Below are positions 1 through 5,500 of a DNA stretch of 5,772 nucleotides, piece after piece. A program made the position numbers and the translations under genes. The notes under the pieces are model-generated. The model had not been told where the DNA came from, ran no database searches, and saw nothing but the letters and a program-made list of their open reading frames with translations. Within the stretch, counting starts at the first letter, position 1, and every line of letters begins with the position of its first letter. The DNA comes from Arthrobacter sp. (GTDB taxonomy: Bacteria > Actinomycetota > Actinomycetes > Actinomycetales > Micrococcaceae), in NCBI GenBank assembly GCA_025464925.1, contig JAODMS010000246.1, forward strand, positions 1 through 5,772, in the 5' to 3' direction.

Positions 1-521
1 AGGAAGGCAGCGACTGCGCCATTCCGGGCCAGTCCAGTGCCGGGGATGACTACCCCTGGAAAGACTCTCCTACCTGGATGCAGGTCGGGGCCGGAGCTGC
101 CGCCGCGTCGCCGCTGGGCATGTTTTACCGCGAATGCGTGGACTTCGCACTGTGGCGGGTGAACCAGCAGATGGGGTCCGCCGGGGAACCGTTCAAGGTC
201 CTCAACGGCACGTTCCGCCCCGACGGACAGCGCCTTGGCTCTGCCGTCACGTGGAAGGCCGGCTGGGACACCAAAGGCTGGCCCACCGGCAACACACCCC
301 GGGTCGGCGCGGTCGTCTGGTACGCGCCAGGTACCGGGGGAGCGGACCCGACTTTTGGGCACGTCGCCGTGGTCAAGGAGGTCAAAGACGACGGGACCTA
401 CGTCGAAGAGGGCTACAACGGCAACCCGCCACCGGATGACCACAACTACTACACCCGGACCGTCAGCAACAACGTCCCGTCAGCTTTCCTGTACCTGCCC
501 ACCCAAGAGGAGAAAAAGTGA
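1..521 (+). CDS. CHAP-domain cell-wall hydrolase, 5' end missing
   Basis: The reading frame is open from the left edge (first full codon at base 3), so the true start lies outside the window. The visible 172 residues hold a CHAP domain, a papain-like fold that cleaves amide or peptide bonds in peptidoglycan. The N-terminal part reads DDYPW. The likely catalytic cysteine is in RECVDFALWRVN (Cys codon 135-137) and the likely histidine in FGHVAVVKEV (His codon 360-362). A later EEGYNGNPPP segment fits the third catalytic/strand region. An ATG at base 78 is not a credible start because it has no ribosome binding site and would cut off the DDYPW part of the domain. The missing N-terminal part may carry a signal peptide, membrane segment or second hydrolase domain. 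Such enzymes are common in Gram-positive conjugation loci, where they locally open the wall for the transfer channel (VirB1-like role); that role is inferred from the neighbours. Confidence 0.85.
   Translation, partial: EGSDCAIPGQSSAGDDYPWKDSPTWMQVGAGAAAASPLGMFYRECVDFALWRVNQQMGSAGEPFKVLNGTFRPDGQRLGSAVTWKAGWDTKGWPTGNTPRVGAVVWYAPGTGGADPTFGHVAVVKEVKDDGTYVEEGYNGNPPPDDHNYYTRTVSNNVPSAFLYLPTQEEKK
504..517 (+). promoter_or_regulatory. Ribosome binding site supporting the GTG start at 518
   Basis: The purine-rich stretch CAAGAGGAGAAAAA lies directly before the GTG at 518 and includes a GAGGAG core about five bases upstream. It lies inside the 3' end of the hydrolase gene. It supports GTG as the start of the lipoprotein and suggests translational coupling across the GTGA overlap. 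Confidence 0.7.
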
Positions 522-1027
522 AAAAGCCCCTGGCCCTACTCGCCGCGGTCCTGCTCTGCGCGGCGTGCGCCCCGGCAGCGAACACCACGCCGGCACCGGC
601 AGAATCGACCGCCACGCCGTCCACTCCGGTGTCCCTGAGCGCCAGCAGCGGCCCACAGGCACCCGGTGGCACCGTCCCCGCCACCATCGGCATCTCCTGG
701 GATCAGGCCAGCAAGGACGCGGCCGCGGACATCGCCGAGAAGGCCATGGCGGACTTTGCCCGCCCGGGCGTGGAGGAAAGGCAGTGGGCCAACGATCTTG
801 CCCGCTGGCTGACGCCACCGGCCACCGCTGACTACTCGGCGGTGGACCCGGCCAACATCCCGGCCAGCCGCGTCAGCGGCCCGGTCACGCTGAGCGACGA
901 TGACGCCAACGGCTACGGGGTCATGGCAGCGGTCCCCACCAATGCCGGGACCTACACGGTGCAGCTGCTCCGCACAGGCAAGGACGCACCGTGGAAGGTC
1001 AACCGGCTCACACCACCCGCTTCCTGA
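518..1027 (+). CDS. Small secreted lipoprotein, conjugation-locus accessory protein
   Basis: The 169-residue product begins with a lysine pair and a hydrophobic stretch (residues 4-13), followed by CAAC with Cys17 as the probable lipidated residue. Cysteine at the -3 position is not the usual Leu/Val, so the lipobox is slightly atypical. Residues 18-55 are a Pro/Ala/Ser/Thr-rich linker. Residues about 60-165 form a folded domain: a helical part (DIAEKAMADFARP, WANDLARWL) followed by strands (YGVMAAVPT, TYTVQLLRT) ending in APWKVNRL. That helix-then-strand order with a closing W-K-V strand resembles the NTF2-like fold of VirB8/TcpC-type transfer proteins; this is inference from pattern only. 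The GTG start overlaps the hydrolase stop by four bases, so the two are probably co-translated and act together outside the membrane. I do not recognise a named family. Confidence 0.75.
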   Translation: MKKPLALLAAVLLCAACAPAANTTPAPAESTATPSTPVSLSASSGPQAPGGTVPATIGISWDQASKDAAADIAEKAMADFARPGVEERQWANDLARWLTPPATADYSAVDPANIPASRVSGPVTLSDDDANGYGVMAAVPTNAGTYTVQLLRTGKDAPWKVNRLTPPAS

Positions 1028-1062
1028 TCCCCACCCTCCACGTGTCAGAAAGGTAGAACGCT

Positions 1063-2493
1063 ATGGTCCTGAACCAGACAGATGTCCCGGCTTTCCCGAA
1101 AATCAACGCCATCGTCCGTGCCAACGGAACCGCTGAGGTCGTCGTTGCCGGCAACTCCCGGAATGTGAAAGCAGCCGAGTCCCTGCAGCAGCTCCGCGAC
1201 AACGCCTTGTCCCTCGTCGTCAGGGAAGCGAAGACACTGAACCGCCCGGTCCGTGTCCAGGTCGATGACCCCGAAGGCCAGGGAGAGCTGATCGTGAACC
1301 CGGACGGCACCAAGGAGTCCGTCAACTACGCGGCCAAGGCCTCACGCCGCCGCGTGGCTGAAGCTTCCACCCCCACGGCAGCACCCCCCGCTCCTGCAGC
1401 TGCAGAAACCATCCCCGCGCCCATCGACGAGCCGATCACTGACGTACCGGGAACCGTCCCACTAGCGACAGGAACATCCATGACCCTGACACCCGAAACC
1501 ACGACCACGCCGGCCACGGAGGCGCAGGAGGCACCGACCCGACGCAGCTTGAAGGAAACCTCCTTCCTGGTCAGCGCCCCGGTGCTGGAACCGGCCACGA
1601 AAGGCTGGCGCGGTACCCTGACCCGGCTGGGGTTCCGCATGGACCCGTCCGAGGAAGAGATGGCGGAGCGTGAAGACATCCGCACCGTCAGCCAGCACTG
1701 GCCCGGCCCGCGCACCGTCGCCGTGGTCAACCGCAAGGGCGGGGCGAACAAAACACCCACAGTGGTGATGCTCTCGGCCATCCTCGCCCGCTATAGCGGC
1801 GCGGCGACCTGCGCCTGGGACAACAACGAATCCCAAGGCACCCTGGGCTGGCGGACCGAAAAGGGCTCCCACGACAAGAGCGTCCTGGACCTCATCGACT
1901 CGTCCCAGACCCTGCTTTCACCATCGACCAACGCCGCGGAAATCGCCAACTTCGTTCACCACCAGACTGCTGACAAGTTCGACGTCCTGCGCTCGGATGA
2001 GAACGAGGAAGGCGATCACGAAGTGACCGCCGAGGAAGTGGACATCGCCCATCAGGTCCTCACCCGGTACTACCGACTGGTGATCATGGATTCGGGCAAC
2101 ACCGCCCGGGCAGCGAACTGGCGGCGGATGATCGATCACACCGACCAGCTCGTCGTCCCCGTAACCGCCATCGAAGACCGCGCAGAGGCTGCACGCCTGA
2201 CGCTGCAGACCCTCGAATCCCGCGGCGGCCACGATGCCGAACTGGCGCGCAACGCGGTCGTCATCGTCTCCGAATCCACCGATGCCAAGCGGGCGATGTC
2301 AGGGGATGCCTTGAAGCGCGCCAAAGACGAAGCCCAGCGCATCGCTGATGGCTTCGCCCCTTATGTCCGGGCCGTCGTCCGGATTCCCTACGACCCGGCC
2401 CTGGTCAACGGCCCCATCCGCTACGAAGCCCTCCAGCCCGCCACCCAGCGGGCATGGCTGGCCGCCGCGGCCGCCGTTGCCAGCGGCTTCTAA
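1063..2493 (+). CDS. ParA/MinD-like ATPase with variant P-loop and extra N-terminal domain
   Basis: The 476-residue product has three parts. Residues 1-98 form a small mixed alpha/beta domain that I do not recognise. Residues 100-165 are a Pro/Ala/Thr-rich linker. A GWRGTLTRLGF motif (181-191) then leads into a ParA/MinD-type ATPase domain from about 215 to 476. The deviant Walker A is KGGANKTP (225-232): the signature lysine K225 and P-loop lysine K230 are kept, but the usual Gly before K230 is Asn and the second hydroxyl residue is Pro. WDNNESQGT (252-260) sits where ParA has its D-x-D/P-Q-G switch, and LVIMDSG (339-345) is Walker B-like. The ATG at 1063 follows AGAAAGGT by eight bases. ParA-like proteins normally move DNA or complexes using ATP-driven dimerisation. 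In this operon it more likely positions or regulates the transfer machine than partitions a plasmid, since no ParB-like gene follows. The biochemical activity of this loop variant cannot be told from sequence. Confidence 0.85.
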   Translation: MVLNQTDVPAFPKINAIVRANGTAEVVVAGNSRNVKAAESLQQLRDNALSLVVREAKTLNRPVRVQVDDPEGQGELIVNPDGTKESVNYAAKASRRRVAEASTPTAAPPAPAAAETIPAPIDEPITDVPGTVPLATGTSMTLTPETTTTPATEAQEAPTRRSLKETSFLVSAPVLEPATKGWRGTLTRLGFRMDPSEEEMAEREDIRTVSQHWPGPRTVAVVNRKGGANKTPTVVMLSAILARYSGAATCAWDNNESQGTLGWRTEKGSHDKSVLDLIDSSQTLLSPSTNAAEIANFVHHQTADKFDVLRSDENEEGDHEVTAEEVDIAHQVLTRYYRLVIMDSGNTARAANWRRMIDHTDQLVVPVTAIEDRAEAARLTLQTLESRGGHDAELARNAVVIVSESTDAKRAMSGDALKRAKDEAQRIADGFAPYVRAVVRIPYDPALVNGPIRYEALQPATQRAWLAAAAAVASGF

Positions 2494-2523
2494 CTGCCCC
2501 TTGACCGCCCCAATCCAGTCCGA

Positions 2524-2530
2524 AAGGAGG
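2524..2530 (+). promoter_or_regulatory. Strong ribosome binding site fixing the start at 2537
   Basis: AAGGAGG lies six bases before the ATG at 2537, a near-perfect match to the anti-Shine-Dalgarno sequence. It decides the start of the next gene. The frame is also open upstream to an ATG at 2348, but that lies deep inside the ATPase gene and would make a long overlap. Confidence 0.85.
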
Positions 2531-2536
2531 ACGCAG

Positions 2537-3127
2537 ATGAACCAGCACCTGAACCCCTGGATCACCAGCCCAGAAACGGCAGAGCCTGAAGAGGCAGCTG
2601 CAGATGAATATGTTTCTCCGCCGGCGATCATCCCCGGCCCGGTCCTGGGGATGGTGGAACCGGACGCAGCTGACCGCCTCGCCCGCCGTCCAGTCACCGG
2701 CACGGCAACGATCTGGGTTACCGGTGTCCACGGAGGAGCGGGCGAAACCCGACTCAGCCACCTCGTGGAGGGCGCACGCCCGACAGAACACGCCTGGCCC
2801 ATCCTTGAAGACGGCTCCAGCAATCCCGCGGTCCTGTTGGTTTGCCGCTCAGACATGCACGGCCTGAAAGCCGCGCAAAGAGCCCTCATCCAATGGGCCT
2901 CCGGCGCAGCCCCCGAAGTCAACCTGCTAGGCCTCGCGGTCCTGGCCGATGCACCAGGAAAACTGCCCAAAGCCCTGCGGGACTTCGCAGCTCTTATCGG
3001 TGGGGGAGCCCCCCGGCTCTGGATGCTCCCCTGGGTCGAATCCTGGCGGCTAGGGGACACCAACACCAGAACACCCGGCCGCGAGTATCAACGCCTGATC
3101 ACCGACCTCACAGCCCTCACCAACTAA
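2537..3127 (+). CDS. P-loop-like protein lacking the Walker lysine (DUF6668-like)
   Basis: The 196-residue product starts with about 50 acidic/Pro-rich residues. It then has a hydrophobic strand, TIWVTGV (58-64), leading into a loop, HGGAGET (65-71). This has the position and shape of a ParA/SIMIBI-type P-loop, but Glu70 replaces the catalytic lysine. Later strands are AVLLVCRSD (98-106), then MHGLKAAQRALIQWA, LLGLAVLADAPGKLPKALRDF (130-150), and RLWMLPWVESWRLGD (160-174). From memory, the DAPG-LP-L-RDF and LPWVESWR signatures match a family (DUF6668, as I recall) found beside SCO6880-type genes in actinobacteria; the family number should be confirmed. The protein is cytoplasmic, with no signal or membrane segment. 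It follows the ParA-like ATPase by 43 bases and may be a partner or regulatory subunit that does not hydrolyse ATP; that role is inferred. The start is set by the AAGGAGG at 2524-2530. Confidence 0.72.
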   Translation: MNQHLNPWITSPETAEPEEAAADEYVSPPAIIPGPVLGMVEPDAADRLARRPVTGTATIWVTGVHGGAGETRLSHLVEGARPTEHAWPILEDGSSNPAVLLVCRSDMHGLKAAQRALIQWASGAAPEVNLLGLAVLADAPGKLPKALRDFAALIGGGAPRLWMLPWVESWRLGDTNTRTPGREYQRLITDLTALTN

Positions 3128-3170
3128 CCAATCAACAGCTCCACAGCGCCATACTTCGAAAGGTCTCACC

Positions 3171-3440
3171 ATGAACTTCATCGCAGCTCTTCCCGCCAGC
3201 GTCATCCCGAACCCGACCCCTGTCGTACCTCCCCAGGCACAGGGCCTGCTCACCGTGCTGAACTGGGCCTCCGGCATCGGCCTGGTTCTCGGCGTGCTGG
3301 GCGTGATCATCGTCGGTATCGGCATGGTTCTTCAGCTTCGCCGCGGCGAAGGCGGCGAATCCATCGCCAAGCTCGGCTGGGTCCTCGCCGGCTGCATCAT
3401 CATCACCGGCGCCTCCGGCATCGTCCGCGCGTTCGTCTAA
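3171..3440 (+). CDS. Small two-helix membrane protein, VirB2/TrbC pilin-like
   Basis: The 89-residue product has a Pro-rich N-terminal stretch (8-23) and a first long hydrophobic helix (about 26-55). A short charged turn, RRGEGGES (57-64), follows, then a second hydrophobic helix (about 68-88). Two helices joined by a short positively charged cytoplasmic turn is the architecture of processed VirB2/TrbC major pilins, and the size and position before the TrbL-like gene agree. No long cleavable signal peptide is visible, unlike classic proteobacterial VirB2 preproteins, which is common for Gram-positive versions. Cys75 lies within the second helix. The ATG is preceded by GAAAGGT at 3158-3164 with six bases between. 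It could instead be a small channel or scaffold subunit that never polymerises. The pilin-like call rests on architecture and context, not on a diagnostic motif. Confidence 0.65.
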   Translation: MNFIAALPASVIPNPTPVVPPQAQGLLTVLNWASGIGLVLGVLGVIIVGIGMVLQLRRGEGGESIAKLGWVLAGCIIITGASGIVRAFV

Positions 3441-3462
3441 CCCGACCCCTCGGAGGTTCATC

Positions 3463-4218
3463 ATGAGCGAATCCACACAGAACACCACCGAACAGAATCC
3501 ATTCACCAAACGCGGGTTCATCATTTCGGCCGCCCTCGTGGTCGCACTGATCGCTGCTGTCGTCGTGATCTTCTTCCTCCCCAAGGCCGACAACACGGCC
3601 CAGCCCGCCCCCGCCTCGTCGACTGCCAGCTTCTCCGGGGCACCGACAAAGTCAGCAGGCACGGCTGGAAAGAGTGTTTGTGGTTTGCCCTCAAGCACAG
3701 AGACGGCCTTGGGAACGGCGCCGAATTCCAAATGGGAACTCGTTGGGAAGATGGCGGCCCCCTCCGAACCCAAAACATTCGGGCCGGGTCTGACGGACGG
3801 GGACGGGTTCCGGTTCTGCTTCGCCCAGAGCCCCACGGGCGCCCTCTTCGCGGCAGCCAACGTTATCGCCCTTGGGTCGTCCCCAACCCTGGACAAAGTC
3901 AAACTTGCCGAAGACTTTCTGGTTCCCGGCAGTGGTCGGGACGCTGCCATTGCAGATACCAAGGCCAAGGCCTCGTCTACGAGCCCCAGCGGGGGAACCG
4001 CGCAATTCCGAGGCTTCCTTATCAAGTCCTTCACTCCGGCAGAAGCCGACGTGGATGTCGCCTTCCAGCTTCCAACCGGTCAGTATGTCCACACGGTCCT
4101 GTCACTCCGGTGGGTTGATGGTGACTGGAAGGTCAAAGCATCCGACGACGGACAAATATTCAATGCCGTCGCTCAGCTCAGTGATTTAAGCGGATTCATA
4201 CTCTGGACCGGAGCCTGA
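3463..4218 (+). CDS. Single-pass membrane protein with extracytoplasmic domain, conjugation-locus accessory
   Basis: The 251-residue product has an 18-residue cytoplasmic N-terminus ending in KRG. One membrane helix (about 19-39) and a Pro/Ala/Ser-rich linker (45-70) follow, and the C-terminal domain lies outside the membrane. That domain contains SVCGLP (71-76) and W91. It also has GDGFRFCFAQSPTGALFAAAN (114-133), a G-F-x-S-P-x-G-A-hydrophobic-A-A signature that I associate with actinobacterial transfer-locus proteins. The end is a strand-rich region with VHTVLSLRWVDGDWKV (209-224). Cys73 and Cys119 could form a disulfide. The W-K-V ending resembles the upstream lipoprotein and NTF2-like VirB8/TcpC domains, so a periplasm-side scaffold role is plausible but inferred. 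A CGGAGG site six bases before the ATG supports the start. The stop is one base before the next ATG. Third-position GC is visibly lower in parts of this gene than in its neighbours, and Leu242 is encoded by a rare TTA. Confidence 0.68.
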   Translation: MSESTQNTTEQNPFTKRGFIISAALVVALIAAVVVIFFLPKADNTAQPAPASSTASFSGAPTKSAGTAGKSVCGLPSSTETALGTAPNSKWELVGKMAAPSEPKTFGPGLTDGDGFRFCFAQSPTGALFAAANVIALGSSPTLDKVKLAEDFLVPGSGRDAAIADTKAKASSTSPSGGTAQFRGFLIKSFTPAEADVDVAFQLPTGQYVHTVLSLRWVDGDWKVKASDDGQIFNAVAQLSDLSGFILWTGA

Positions 4219-4219
4219 C

Positions 4220-5500
4220 ATGGGCGAGTGCGAGTTTTGGGACCTTGATTGCGTATCGAAAAGCGCGGTGTCCGGCGTACTCGATGACGCTATAGGCAAT
4301 CTGGCGAAAGCCATCATGGAGGGCATGAGCCAGATGGTGACCACGCTCTCCACCTTCTGGGTGAGCATGCCCACGGCCAACCTCGCGTCCCAGGACGGGG
4401 TCACCGCCAGTCCTGCGGTCGGGTTCGTCAATTCGGAACTGGGCTACTGGACGCTGGCGCTGGCCGTTTTGTCGGTCATTCTCGGCGGGACCCGGATGAT
4501 CTGGGAACAGCGCGGTGCGCCGTTGAAAGACCTGCTCCGATCCCTGCTGACCCTCACGCTTGTGTCCGGCCTGGGTCTGGCGGTGATTTCCATTCTGGTG
4601 ATCGCGGCCGACGCGTTCTCGGCCTCGATCATTGACCGGGCAACGGACGGCAAGGGCTTCGCGCACGCGATGGCCATCCTGGTGATGACGAACCAGACCG
4701 GCGTCGGGGTTTTCATCCTGATTATTCTGGGCCTGGTGGGCCTGCTGGCCTCGCTGGTGCAGATCGTCCTCATGATCGTCCGCGGCGGAATGCTGGTGAT
4801 CCTGGCCGGGATCCTGCCGACCACGGCTGCGTTCACCAATACCGAGATGGGACGGCAGTGGTTCCAGAAAGCTATCGGCTGGACCATCGCGTTCATTCTC
4901 TACAAGCCGGCCGCGGCCGTCGTCTACGCCGTGGCCTTCAAGCTCATGGGATCCTCTGGCGGCAACGTCCTGCTGGGATCCATTACCGGGTTCGCCCTCA
5001 TGATTGTCGCTCTGCTGGCGCTGCCTGCATTGATGCGCTTCGTCACCCCGATGGTCGGAGCTGTCGCTTCCGGTTCTGGCGGGGGAGCCGGAGCGGCGGT
5101 GGGCGCCATCGCCACCGGTGCCGTCTCGATGGGCCGCTCGGGCAGTGGTCGCGGCAACGCGTCGCCTACGCCGGCAAGCCAGCCAAGCCAGGCGGGCGCC
5201 AGTGCACAGGGCAGCAAGGGCGCAGGCGGCAGTAACGGCGGCAATGGCAAACCCACCCCTGGCTCAACGGGCCCCGGCGGAGCGCCCGGCAAGGGCACCG
5301 CCGGAAGCCCCGCTGCAGCCGGATCAGGAGCCGGCGCGGGCCCCGGTGCCGGGGCCGGGGCCGCGTCGGGGGCAGCGAAGGCTGCAGGTCCGGCCGGCGT
5401 CGCTGTCGCCGTCGGCGCTCAGGTAGCTTCACGGGCCTCTTCGGCCGCACAACAGACCGCGCAGGATTCAACGGGGGAGGGCCCCAGTGGCAGCAATTAA
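4220..5500 (+). CDS. TrbL/VirB6-like polytopic channel protein with Gly/Ala-rich tail
   Basis: The 426-residue product is a TrbL/VirB6-type inner-membrane component of a type IV secretion channel. The N-terminus carries two cysteines (Cys5, Cys11), then an amphipathic region (20-50). About six hydrophobic segments follow, near residues 74-95, 106-131, 160-182, 184-205, 217-242 and 247-276. The segment RGGMLVILAGILPTTAAF (188-205) and the motif FILYKPAAAVVYAVAF (225-240) are typical, as I recall, of actinobacterial TrbL-like proteins. Residues 280-426 form a Gly/Ala/Ser/Pro-rich tail with almost no hydrophobic core residues, so it is probably disordered. The start ATG lies one base after the stop of the previous gene. 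A CGGAG sits six bases before the start, so translation is likely coupled. The 3' end overlaps the SCO6880-like gene by 14 bases. Membrane topology is estimated by eye, so segment limits are approximate. Confidence 0.8.
   Translation: MGECEFWDLDCVSKSAVSGVLDDAIGNLAKAIMEGMSQMVTTLSTFWVSMPTANLASQDGVTASPAVGFVNSELGYWTLALAVLSVILGGTRMIWEQRGAPLKDLLRSLLTLTLVSGLGLAVISILVIAADAFSASIIDRATDGKGFAHAMAILVMTNQTGVGVFILIILGLVGLLASLVQIVLMIVRGGMLVILAGILPTTAAFTNTEMGRQWFQKAIGWTIAFILYKPAAAVVYAVAFKLMGSSGGNVLLGSITGFALMIVALLALPALMRFVTPMVGAVASGSGGGAGAAVGAIATGAVSMGRSGSGRGNASPTPASQPSQAGASAQGSKGAGGSNGGNGKPTPGSTGPGGAPGKGTAGSPAAAGSGAGAGPGAGAGAASGAAKAAGPAGVAVAVGAQVASRASSAAQQTAQDSTGEGPSGSN
5057..5497 (+). repeat. Low-complexity coding tail of the TrbL-like gene
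   Basis: These bases encode residues 280-426, dominated by Gly, Ala, Ser and Pro with irregular GA, GAG, PGAG and GGN units. They are not an exact tandem array. At DNA level the stretch around 5338-5372 is a dense run of GGG/GGGG and CCCC blocks, including the palindrome-like CCCCGGTGCCGGGG at 5341-5354. The repetitive composition may vary in length between relatives through slippage. Confidence 0.6.
5473..5480 (+). promoter_or_regulatory. Ribosome binding site for the GTG start at 5487, inside the upstream gene
   Basis: GGGGGAGG ends six bases before the GTG at 5487. It is embedded in the codons for the T-G-E-G residues near the end of the TrbL-like protein. It supports the GTG start and a 14-base overlap between the two genes. 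Confidence 0.75.

Noticed and set aside
235..831. 198-codon + strand frame spanning the hydrolase and lipoprotein genes
   Set aside because: Its translation is rich in Arg, Thr and Pro with no domain, and it crosses two supported genes in another frame.
1063..2493. Plasmid-partition ParA with a following ParB
   Set aside because: The next gene is a P-loop-like protein, not a ParB or ribbon-helix-helix protein. No centromere-like repeats are visible nearby, and the context is a secretion operon.
2348..2536. Upstream in-frame extension of the P-loop-like protein to an ATG at 2348
   Set aside because: It would overlap the ATPase gene by about 145 bases and has no ribosome binding site. The extra residues are Pro/Ser-rich shadow sequence, while a perfect AAGGAGG marks the ATG at 2537.
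2299..3066. 255-codon open frame on the - strand
   Set aside because: Its translation is Arg/Ser/Pro-rich with no domain pattern. It mirrors the ATPase end and the P-loop-like gene on the + strand, so it is a codon-bias shadow.
1028..3462. Possible internal promoters or terminators in the gaps 1028-1062, 2494-2536, 3128-3170 and 3441-3462
   Set aside because: The gaps are 22 to 43 bases and are largely taken up by ribosome binding sites. I see no convincing -35/-10 pair and no stem followed by a T-run.
3132..4034. 300-codon open frame on the - strand
   Set aside because: It lies opposite two well-supported + strand genes with ribosome binding sites and membrane-protein patterns. Long antisense frames are expected in GC-rich coding DNA, and the translated product shows no recognisable domain.
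5341..5354. CCCCGGTGCCGGGG hairpin considered as a terminator
   Set aside because: It is inside the TrbL-like coding sequence, has no following T-run, and the downstream gene is translationally coupled.
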